37,418 nucleotides of DNA from CAMCYM01 sp964405405 (GTDB lineage: Bacteria; Bacteroidota; Bacteroidia; Flavobacteriales_D; Sanyastnellaceae): NCBI GenBank assembly GCA_964405405.1, contig CAYONT010000017.1:1-37418 (forward strand), written 5' to 3'. The position numbers were made by a program, and so were the translations under genes. The notes beneath the pieces are model-generated. The model had not been told where the DNA came from, did not search any database, and saw only the letters and a program-made list of their open reading frames with translations. Below are positions 30,861-37,418 of the stretch, piece after piece (position 1 is the first letter of the stretch; each line of letters opens with the position of its first letter).

Positions 30861-31820
30861 TCAGAGAAAACGGGGGTTTGAGTGCCGATTGGTGATCGGA
30901 ATCTGTTGGAACTTGAAGCAATAGCTCAGGAAAATCTCGTGGGAACCAGAAGAATAATTGCGCAATTCAGAAGTCGTCACATCGTAAGAGTAACCCAAAC
31001 GGAACACTTGCTTGGAGTAGCTGGTCCGCTGCTGGTCCTCCAAAGCGTACTCTATGCCCACCACAGGGGCGACGGCATCCGAAGGTCGCCAGGTCAGTCC
31101 ACCCCAGATCATCTTGTTCCAAAGCACATTGACGTTGAGGTCCACGATGGTGGCGTTCAGATCCGACTTGGCCAAGACATTGGAGCGCAAAACGAGGTAG
31201 TCTCCGTCGATGGGATAATCGTATCCCCCCATCGCATAAAAGTGGCGTGTGGGCTGGATGCTGAGGGAGGCCAATTCCATCTCGGCCAAATGCGTGGCGG
31301 ACAATCCAGCGTAGAAAGATCCGGGTTTGCGGAGCATGATGCCGAAATCCACATCGTACGCGCTTCCGCTCACCTTTTGGTTGGGGATGGCATTGTCCAG
31401 GGTGTAATCGTCAATGGCGATCCACTGGTTCCCGATGGTTTTGTTGAACATGGAGACAGCAATACCGGCCGACAGGATGGCGCCATTGGAGAAAGGCTCC
31501 AGGTGATAAGCATAGCCCAACCGCGCCATGTTGTTCGTCTCCTGACCCAAGGCGTCGTTGTAAAAGGAGAGGGCCAAACCGCCCCGCAGCTGCTCCACAA
31601 AGGTGTGGGCGTTGAGCAGCGAGGTATTCGGGTCCCGATCGAGGCCGTTCCACTGGTTGCGGTACAACCCGGATACGCAAGTGAGTTCACTGCTGCCCGC
31701 AACCGCCGGATTGAAGGAGACCGGCTCCATGAACCATTGCGTGTATTGGGGGTCTTGCTGCGCTAAGGCGCTCCAACCCATCCCGGTCAGGCAGAGAGCA
31801 AAGAATGCGATGCGAATCAT
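30861..31820 (-). CDS. PorP/SprF family type IX secretion system membrane protein
   Basis: A 319-residue outer-membrane protein of the PorP/SprF family. It has a signal peptide (IRIAFFALCLTGMGWSALAQ), then the hallmark DPQYTQWFMEPVSFNPAVAG, the SGLYRNQWNGL motif, many beta strands and a C-terminal strand. The family binds T9SS cargo or associated proteins, as SprF does for the adhesin SprB; the immediate gldK neighbour is usually the core PorP-type paralog. ATG 31820 was chosen over a GTG at 31838. gldK starts 82 bp downstream. Upstream lie 166 bp with no ORF that probably hold its promoter, though I cannot place a convincing -7 box. Confidence 0.9.
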   Translation of the reverse strand: MIRIAFFALCLTGMGWSALAQQDPQYTQWFMEPVSFNPAVAGSSELTCVSGLYRNQWNGLDRDPNTSLLNAHTFVEQLRGGLALSFYNDALGQETNNMARLGYAYHLEPFSNGAILSAGIAVSMFNKTIGNQWIAIDDYTLDNAIPNQKVSGSAYDVDFGIMLRKPGSFYAGLSATHLAEMELASLSIQPTRHFYAMGGYDYPIDGDYLVLRSNVLAKSDLNATIVDLNVNVLWNKMIWGGLTWRPSDAVAPVVGIEYALEDQQRTSYSKQVFRLGYSYDVTTSELRNYSSGSHEIFLSYCFKFQQIPITNRHSNPRFL

Positions 31821-31986
31821 GCTATAAGATTGAATCACAATGGTTTAACTTGAACGTACCCTCCTTCAAGGTCTGCTAATATAGAGAAATTCACAAACCT
31901 GTTATGAAAAGATTGTAAACTTTCTTGGGAAGGGGCGAGGCAACCTTTCCGACTGAACTCCGTCTTCATGGTTTGGACCGGTTGGT

Positions 31987-33159
31987 TTAGCCTAACTTTT
32001 GGAAGACCCGCCACCACCTTTCGGGCAGTTCGCCGCGCATGGCTTCCTCGTAGGTCGCGTAGTCGCAGCTCACCAGCAAGGTGCGGTCCTCCGCCTTTTC
32101 TCCGGGTGCCGGGAAGGGGACCTCCATCCACCAGCGGTCGGAGCGCGGGCTTTTGTAGAAAACGACTTCGTGCCGGACATCGGGCAAGTCCACGATGTAG
32201 CGGGTGTAGTCTTCTTTGGGACACTTGGGGTAGTCGGAGGGCTGGCTGAAGATGCCGTCAAGGATATGCCAAACCAACTGCGCAGCCAGCATGGCTCCCC
32301 GGCCGCGGTCGTCCAAATCCGGGTTGTGCTCGAAGATGCCCACCGCCTTGAGCCGATCGCTCATGCCGGCATAGCGGCCCAGTTGGCAGGCTTGCAGGGC
32401 GTCGAGTCCATTGGGGCCGGCTTCGGCGTGGGCAGGATGTTCCGCGGCGCGGACCACGCCGAGGTCGATGGAGACCAGGTCGGCATCGCGCAAGATGGGT
32501 TCGAAGGCCGCGGGGTTCGCGTGAACTGCTCCGAGCCGGTGGGCGTCGAACTGCAACTGGGCCATCAGGTCGAGCGTGTCGGGATCGGTCAGGTAGCCCT
32601 GGTGTCCCACGTTCACGTAATCGAAGAGGTAGTTGGGCTCGTGGAGGATGATCTCGTTGAGGTAGTTCCGAGCGGTCGTGTTTTCGGGGTCGGCACCGAA
32701 GTCGAGGCGGTGGTCCCAGGTAACGAGGTTCACGGGTTGGCCCAAGGTCTCGAGGGCGCGGTAGAGCCCCAGGGTCAGGTCGTGGCCGCCGCCCAGGACG
32801 ATGGGGATGATGCCCATCTCGATGAGTTCTGAAGCGACGGAGCGGACGGCTGCCAAGGTGTCCGCGGTGGTGACCCCTGGGCGGAGGTCACCGAGGTCGA
32901 CCGTGGTTTGCCAGTTTCGGTGCGGCGTGAGCCGGTACAGCGCCTCGCGAATCGCTTCGGACCCCGCCGCACACCCCTCGTTGTCCCCACTGCGTCGCCC
33001 GTCCTGCACCCCGAAGATGGCCACCCGTGCCCCCTCGAGCTCGGGACGGTGGTCGATGCGGTGTACTTCGACCCGTTCGGCCAACCGTGGCGTCCCCTCG
33101 GCGTTGCTGTACCAAGGCATCGGCACCGACGAGAACAAGTCATACAAACCGTTGCTCAT
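31987..33159 (-). CDS. Arginase-fold (formimidoylglutamase-like) protein lacking metal ligands
   Basis: A 390-residue member of the ureohydrolase (arginase/agmatinase/formimidoylglutamase) superfamily. His126 in GGGHDL is conserved. The usual D-A-H-x-D motif reads DHRLD (149-153), with Arg151 where the metal-binding His should be. The usual S-x-D-x-D motif reads SIDLG, with Gly234 replacing the second Asp. Two of the six manganese ligands are therefore missing, and a classical hydrolase activity is doubtful. From memory, similar divergent proteins sit next to topA and the gld genes across Flavobacteriia. Here it starts 67 bp after topA and precedes porP. The ATG at 33159 was chosen over a TTG at 33168. 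Confidence 0.85.
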   Translation of the reverse strand: MSNGLYDLFSSVPMPWYSNAEGTPRLAERVEVHRIDHRPELEGARVAIFGVQDGRRSGDNEGCAAGSEAIREALYRLTPHRNWQTTVDLGDLRPGVTTADTLAAVRSVASELIEMGIIPIVLGGGHDLTLGLYRALETLGQPVNLVTWDHRLDFGADPENTTARNYLNEIILHEPNYLFDYVNVGHQGYLTDPDTLDLMAQLQFDAHRLGAVHANPAAFEPILRDADLVSIDLGVVRAAEHPAHAEAGPNGLDALQACQLGRYAGMSDRLKAVGIFEHNPDLDDRGRGAMLAAQLVWHILDGIFSQPSDYPKCPKEDYTRYIVDLPDVRHEVVFYKSPRSDRWWMEVPFPAPGEKAEDRTLLVSCDYATYEEAMRGELPERWWRVFQKLG

Positions 33160-33226
33160 GGGCGTCAAAGTTCATCAAAAAACAGTTCCATCCTCCTGCC
33201 CGCTCCAAGTGGGGTGAGCCGCTGCC

Positions 33227-35602
33227 TCAAGACGAGCGCTTGCGCCCCTTGGCTGGGCGTTTTTTTGCCTCCTCGATGAGCTCCTGCGCCCGCTCCCAGG
33301 TGATGCCCGCCGGATCCTCCTTTTTCGGAATCGTGGCATTGAGCTTGCCTGCTTTGATGTAGGGACCATAACGTCCATTGAGCACCTTCACCTCGGGATC
33401 CTCCTCGAACACCCGGATGAGCGCTTGGGCATCTGCATCCTTTTTCGCTTGAATGACCTCCAGGGCCCGTTCAAACGTAATCGAGTGGGGGTCATCCCCA
33501 TCCGCAGCCTTGATGGAGTAGAAACCCCCATCGTAGCGGAGGTAGGGGCCGAAGCGGCCGATGGCCGCGGTCACCACCTTGCCTTCCCATTCTCCCAACT
33601 GGCGGGGCAGTTTGAACAACTCCAGCGCCTGATCCAGGGTGATGGTCTCGATGCTTTGCGTTTTGAGCAGGGGGGCGAACCGCTTCTCTTCGTCGTCCCG
33701 GGCGCCGATTTGGGCCAAGGCCCCGTACCGTCCCAAGCGCGCGATGACTGGCTTTCCCGTGGCGGGGTCCTCGCCGAGGAAACGGTCTCCAATACCCTCC
33801 GTGGGTTCCGGCTCTTGGGGCGCATCCACCGCCGCTGCGGCCCCCGTGGGCCGGTTGAACCGCTCGACGCTGCCCTTGAACGGAGCATAGAAGTTCCGCA
33901 GCATTTGGCGCCAATCCATGGCTCCCTGCGCAATCACGTCGAACTCCTCCTCCACCCGCGCCGTGAAGTGGAAATCCACGATATCAGGGAAGTTCGCCAC
34001 CAGGAAGTTGTTCACCACCCGGCCGATGTCCGTTGGGAACAACTTCGCTCGTTCTGCCCCCGTGTTTTCCGACTCGACCCGCGTGCGGACCGTTCCGTCC
34101 TGCAGTTCCACCACGCGGTATTTGCGTTCCGTCCCATCGAGGTCCTTTTTCACCACGTACTCCCGTTTCTGGACCGTGGAGATGGTCGGTGCATACGTGG
34201 ACGGCCGGCCGATGCCGAGTTCCTCCAGGCGCTTGACCAAACTGGCTTCCGTATACCGTGGGGGGTGCTTGGAGAAACGCTCCGTGGCGGTGAGGTTTTT
34301 GCGTTCGAGGGTTTGGCCTACCACCATGGCTGGGAGCAAGGACTTCCCGCTGTCACCCTCTCCATCCTTCTCCTCGGTCGCATCCTCATCCGTGCTTTCC
34401 GTATAGACCTTGAGGAAGCCGTCGAAGGCGACCACCTGACCCTTCGCCGTGAAGTGCTCCGGCCGGGTCGAGATGTCGATGATTGCGGTCGTGTTCTCGA
34501 GCCGGGCATCCGCCATCTGCGAGGCGATGGAGCGCTTCCAGATGAGTTCGTACAGCCGGACGTCGTCCCGCTCGCCGTCGATGGCCATGGCCGTGAAGTC
34601 GGTGGGGCGGATGGCCTCGTGCGCCTCCTGCGCGCCTTTGGCGGACTTGCTGAAGGTGCGCCGCTGGGCATACGCCGCGCCGTAGCGCTGCTCGACGGCT
34701 GCCGCCGCTCCGTCCAATGCGGTCTCGCTCAGGTTCGTCGAGTCGGTACGCATGTAAGTGATGTGTCCGGCTTCGTAAAGCTTCTGCGCCACCCGCATGG
34801 TCTTCGCCACCGGGAACCCCAGTTTTCGCGATGCCTCCTGCTGGAGCGTGGACGTCGTGAATGGGGCGGCCGGCTTTCGGGTCGCCGGTTTCATCTCCAC
34901 ACTCCGCACCTGGTGGATGGCGGACACGCAGTCTGTCACAAACGCTTCCGCGTCGCGCAGCGTGGAGAACCGCTCGGAGAGGTCTGCCCGGAAAGCCGTA
35001 CCGTTGGAGACGAAGATGCCCACCACCCGGAACGTCGCCTCAGACTGGAACCCCTCGATTTCCCGCTCCCGGTCCACGACGATGCGCACCGTCACCGACT
35101 GCACCCGGCCCGCGCTCAGCCCACGCCGCACCTTGCGCCACAGCACCGGACTCAGGTCGAAGCCCACGAGCCGATCCAGCACCCGCCGGGCTTGCTGGGC
35201 ATTTACCAAGTCCAAATCCACCGTCCGCGGCGACTCAATGGCACGCAGGATGGCGGGTTTCGTGATCTCCGAAAACACGATGCGCCGCGTCTTGTCCAGC
35301 GGCAGGCCCAATGTTTCCGCTAGGTGCCATGAAATGGCCTCTCCCTCGCGGTCCTCGTCCGTCGCAAGCCAAACCACCTCCGCCTCTTTCGCCCATTTCT
35401 TCAGCTCCCGAACCAAGGCCTTCTTGTCCTCTGGCACCACATATTGCGGGACAAAGCCCGCTTCTACGTCTACGCTGTTGGAGCCCTTGGGAAGGTCCCG
35501 GATGTGCCCATAGCTGGACTTGACCATGAAGTCCTTTCCGAGGTAACCCTCGATGGTTTTTGCCTTGGCAGGCGACTCCACGATGACCAAATTCTTTGCC
35601 AT
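33227..35602 (-). CDS. topA: DNA topoisomerase I TopA
   Basis: A type IA topoisomerase that relaxes negative supercoils. The 791-residue protein has an N-terminal TOPRIM domain (MAKNLVIVESPAKAKTIEGY, Glu9; TDEDREGE, Asp82/Asp84), the SAGRVQSV motif at 163-170 and the active-site Tyr283 in ITYMRTDS. It ends with topo-C repeats (GRYGALAQIG, GRFGPYLRYDGG, GRYGPYIKAGK) rather than Cys4 zinc fingers, as is usual in Bacteroidota. A Lys/Arg tail ends it. The start at 35602 is fixed by the universally conserved N terminus. It heads the minus-strand run leading into the T9SS operon. Confidence 0.97.
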   Translation of the reverse strand: MAKNLVIVESPAKAKTIEGYLGKDFMVKSSYGHIRDLPKGSNSVDVEAGFVPQYVVPEDKKALVRELKKWAKEAEVVWLATDEDREGEAISWHLAETLGLPLDKTRRIVFSEITKPAILRAIESPRTVDLDLVNAQQARRVLDRLVGFDLSPVLWRKVRRGLSAGRVQSVTVRIVVDREREIEGFQSEATFRVVGIFVSNGTAFRADLSERFSTLRDAEAFVTDCVSAIHQVRSVEMKPATRKPAAPFTTSTLQQEASRKLGFPVAKTMRVAQKLYEAGHITYMRTDSTNLSETALDGAAAAVEQRYGAAYAQRRTFSKSAKGAQEAHEAIRPTDFTAMAIDGERDDVRLYELIWKRSIASQMADARLENTTAIIDISTRPEHFTAKGQVVAFDGFLKVYTESTDEDATEEKDGEGDSGKSLLPAMVVGQTLERKNLTATERFSKHPPRYTEASLVKRLEELGIGRPSTYAPTISTVQKREYVVKKDLDGTERKYRVVELQDGTVRTRVESENTGAERAKLFPTDIGRVVNNFLVANFPDIVDFHFTARVEEEFDVIAQGAMDWRQMLRNFYAPFKGSVERFNRPTGAAAAVDAPQEPEPTEGIGDRFLGEDPATGKPVIARLGRYGALAQIGARDDEEKRFAPLLKTQSIETITLDQALELFKLPRQLGEWEGKVVTAAIGRFGPYLRYDGGFYSIKAADGDDPHSITFERALEVIQAKKDADAQALIRVFEEDPEVKVLNGRYGPYIKAGKLNATIPKKEDPAGITWERAQELIEEAKKRPAKGRKRSS

Positions 35603-35625
35603 GGGTACAATGCGATTGCGGATTG

Positions 35626-35632
35626 CAAAGTA
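35626..35632 (-). promoter_or_regulatory. -7 type element TACTTTG for topA
   Basis: The minus strand reads TACTTTGC from 35632, 23 bp upstream of the topA ATG. A TTTG at 35658-35655, 22 nt further upstream, can serve as the -33 box. That -33 region (CTTGCAAACC) overlaps the -33 TTG of the divergent glycosyltransferase promoter. Confidence 0.55.
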
Positions 35633-35677
35633 ACGGCCGGAATTCAGGCACTTGCAAACCCGATGACAACCCTTCGT

Positions 35678-35684
35678 TACTTTG
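35678..35684 (+). promoter_or_regulatory. -7 type element TACTTTG for the glycosyltransferase
   Basis: TACTTTGGGCCTG starts at 35678. A TTG at 35652-35654 lies 23 nt upstream and fits a -33 box. The element ends only 5 bp before the GTG at 35690, which suggests a leaderless message. Confidence 0.5.
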
Positions 35685-35689
35685 GGCCT

Positions 35690-37345
35690 GTGAAAACGGC
35701 TCGGTGGCACAGCGTGTTCGTGTGGTGGTGCCTGGTCCTGGGGCTGATGTGGGCGTGGGATGTCCCCTCGACATTGCAGCTTCCGCCCCGCTCCATCCAC
35801 CAATGGCGTCAGGCCGATGCCCTGTCCCAGACCCTGAACTACTACGAGGGGGGCATGCACTTTTGGGAGCTAGCCATCCACCTGCAGCACGGCACCGGGG
35901 GGAAGGGAGCGGGGGAGTTTCCGGTGCTTTATTATGTGAATGCTTGGGTTTGGCATGCAGCAGGAACGCCCTTGCCCTGGACCCTCCGATGGACCAACGC
36001 GCTCATTTGGCTGGCGGGCTTGACGGCGCTCCGGTGGCTCATCCGAAAGATGACGGGTTCAGGCCTCCTCGGCACCACGGTCGCCGCCTTTGTTTTCGTA
36101 TCGCCCCTGTCCGCCTACTACGGCCCCAACTACCTCGTCAACATCTCGGCCCTCGCCTTTGTCTTCTTGGGCTGGGCCGCCGCCTACTGCTGGTCCACCG
36201 CCTCACCCACCCGGCCCTCCCGGCCCTTCCGGCCCTATTGGCTGGCCGCTTGCGCCGCCCTGTCCCTCGCCATTCTCCTCCGACCTACCATGGCGATCGG
36301 GCTCATCCCCCTCGGCTGGCCCTTCCTCGCTGCGATCGCACGTCGCCCCCATCCCTGGGGTCCCCGGCTCGCCACCCTTCCCGGCGCCCTGCTGCTCGCC
36401 ATTCCCCTGCTCCTCGGCGCCGCCTGGGTCCTCTGGGCCCAGGCCTACAACGCCGCCTCCGGCTCCGTGTACTTCCTCACCACCACGCGCCCCCTGTGGG
36501 CCACCCCCGACCCGGGGGCCGTTTGGCACACCTTCCGAACCCTCCGCCTCCCCGAGGTGTACCACGGCTACACCCTGCTGACCCTGCTGCTCGCCGCCCC
36601 CGCCCTCGCCCTCGTCGCCCGTCTCCGCCCCCGCACCGCTGCGCCGCCATCCGCTCCCGCCCCGCAGACCACCCCGCCCTCCGCCCATCCCGGCCCCTCC
36701 GCGCTTCTGACCGCCCTCGCCCTCCTCGCGTACTTCGCCCTCTGGTTCAAGAACTTCCGCGAGCACGACTATTATCTCATTGAGGTACATTTGCTTACAC
36801 CGTGGGCGATGATGATTTTGGTGCCGGGTTTGGCCTCCCAACAAGCCGGTCGCTGGCTGGTGGCATGTGTTTTTGCAGGCCAAACCCTCCACACAACGGC
36901 CACTTCCTCGCTCAAACTTGACCCCACCCCGCCGACCTGGATCCGCCCCATCGTGGGGAATTGGGCGTGGCACGACGCGGCTCGTTTCCAGGCCCACCAC
37001 GCCCGCTATCTGGAGCCTCTGGAACGGTTGCAACCGGAGCTGGAATCCCTCGGCGTCGGACGAAACGACTGGGTGCTGTCCCTCCCGGATCCCAGCCCCA
37101 ACATCACCCTGACGATGCTGCGCCGCAAGGGATTCACCGGGCTCTACGAGGACCACCTCCAGGCGGGCGCTCGGGCGCAGTGGGCGGCGGACCAGGGTGC
37201 CCGGTTCCTCGTCATCAACCGGCCCGAAATCCTCGACTCCGGCGACTGGGGCCGGGCACTGGACCATCCGGTCGCCGAGCGGGGAGAGACGCTGATCTTC
37301 GACATCGGTCACCTCGCTGCTCCCCGCTCGGCTTCGCCTCGCTAA
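35690..37345 (+). CDS. GT-C fold (family 39-like) glycosyltransferase, integral membrane
   Basis: A 551-residue polytopic membrane protein with about ten hydrophobic segments. The first periplasmic loop carries RSIHQWRQADALSQTLNYY, the pattern of PMT/ArnT-type GT-C enzymes, which use lipid-linked sugars. A Pro/Ala-rich low-complexity loop lies near 320-350. A soluble C-terminal domain follows (HHARYLEPLERLQPEL onward). Acceptor and sugar are unknown. The GTG at 35690 was preferred because the TACTTTG box lies between it and the in-frame ATG at 35663; the ATG start remains possible. The final residues (APRSASPR) and stop are encoded by the repeat array that follows. Confidence 0.82.
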   Translation: MKTARWHSVFVWWCLVLGLMWAWDVPSTLQLPPRSIHQWRQADALSQTLNYYEGGMHFWELAIHLQHGTGGKGAGEFPVLYYVNAWVWHAAGTPLPWTLRWTNALIWLAGLTALRWLIRKMTGSGLLGTTVAAFVFVSPLSAYYGPNYLVNISALAFVFLGWAAAYCWSTASPTRPSRPFRPYWLAACAALSLAILLRPTMAIGLIPLGWPFLAAIARRPHPWGPRLATLPGALLLAIPLLLGAAWVLWAQAYNAASGSVYFLTTTRPLWATPDPGAVWHTFRTLRLPEVYHGYTLLTLLLAAPALALVARLRPRTAAPPSAPAPQTTPPSAHPGPSALLTALALLAYFALWFKNFREHDYYLIEVHLLTPWAMMILVPGLASQQAGRWLVACVFAGQTLHTTATSSLKLDPTPPTWIRPIVGNWAWHDAARFQAHHARYLEPLERLQPELESLGVGRNDWVLSLPDPSPNITLTMLRRKGFTGLYEDHLQAGARAQWAADQGARFLVINRPEILDSGDWGRALDHPVAERGETLIFDIGHLAAPRSASPR

Positions 37346-37418
37346 GACACCGCGGCTGGCGCCGCGGAGATGCGCTCGGCTTCGCCTCGCTGAGATGCCG
37401 CGGCTGGCGCCGCGGAGA
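37325..37418. repeat. Hairpin repeat array at the window end
   Basis: Two alternating modules are seen twice each: CTCGGCTTCGCCTCGCT and CCGCGGCTGGCGCCGCGG, joined by GAGATG-type linkers. The second module is the reverse complement of the core at 51-110 near the window start. The array begins inside the last codons of the glycosyltransferase and continues off the window. Confidence 0.85.

Noticed and set aside
31821..31986. Possible small RNA or tRNA in the gap upstream of porP
   Set aside because: There is no cloverleaf, terminator or conserved hairpin; it is AT-richer and probably just a promoter region.
33425..35323. Plus-strand ORF of 632 codons opposite topA
   Set aside because: It is a shadow of topA; the product is Arg/His-rich without motifs.

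Overview
The window reads as part of a GC-rich (about 60% by eye) Bacteroidota genome, most likely order Flavobacteriales. The evidence is the gliding and type IX secretion (T9SS) genes gldB, gldC, gldK, gldL, gldM and gldN, a PorP/SprF protein, a PorG-like (DUF6089-type) protein, two proteins ending in T9SS type A sorting domains, and TAnnTTTG-like -7 promoter elements. Two runs of exactly 100 N show it is a draft scaffold; both gaps fall in or beside repeat DNA.

Layout. Positions 1-240 are a 30-bp tandem hairpin repeat downstream of rsmH-mraZ (minus strand, start of the division/cell-wall cluster, with a four-box MraZ operator). An alpha/beta hydrolase and engB follow on the plus strand. 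A 494-bp repeat field separates engB from an uncharacterised zinc-finger/PH-like protein and the gldB-gldC operon. Divergent to gldB is a PorT-type barrel protein. Then come gap 1, a DUF1801 protein, a secreted SGNH hydrolase, a second repeat field with gap 2, corA and nadE. Next is a minus-strand, 4-bp-overlapping chain dtd - mazG-like - 1134-residue BNR/sortilin-type secreted protein, then a collagen-like lipoprotein with its own terminator. On the plus strand purL, a PASTA membrane protein, a T9SS cargo protein and rluD form an overlapping run. From 22.8 kb the minus strand carries porG-like, an ABC-F ATPase, and the long run topA > arginase-fold protein > porP > gldK > gldL > gldM > gldN, closed by a terminator. 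A divergent GT-C glycosyltransferase ends at another repeat array that runs off the window.

How they work together. GldK/GldN (periplasmic ring) and GldL/GldM (proton-driven motor) form the core of the T9SS, with PorP/SprF, PorG-like and PorT-like proteins at the outer membrane. The SGNH hydrolase and the 662-residue protein carry C-terminal sorting domains and are probable cargo. The remaining genes are housekeeping: NAD synthesis, purine synthesis, rRNA modification, D-aminoacyl-tRNA proofreading, Mg transport and topoisomerase I.

The most unusual signal is a mosaic repeat family. It is built of a heptamer (GGARAYR) and short GC-rich hairpins, many with a 3-nt loop, and sits at gene 3' ends. 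The same DNA also lies inside two adjacent protein-coding genes (the mazG-like gene and the BNR gene) in the same reading frame, giving a shared peptide, and it forms the last residues of CorA and of the glycosyltransferase. This resembles Rickettsia palindromic elements in behaviour, but I do not recognise the family. The repeats are absent from the core block at about 15.7-37.3 kb.
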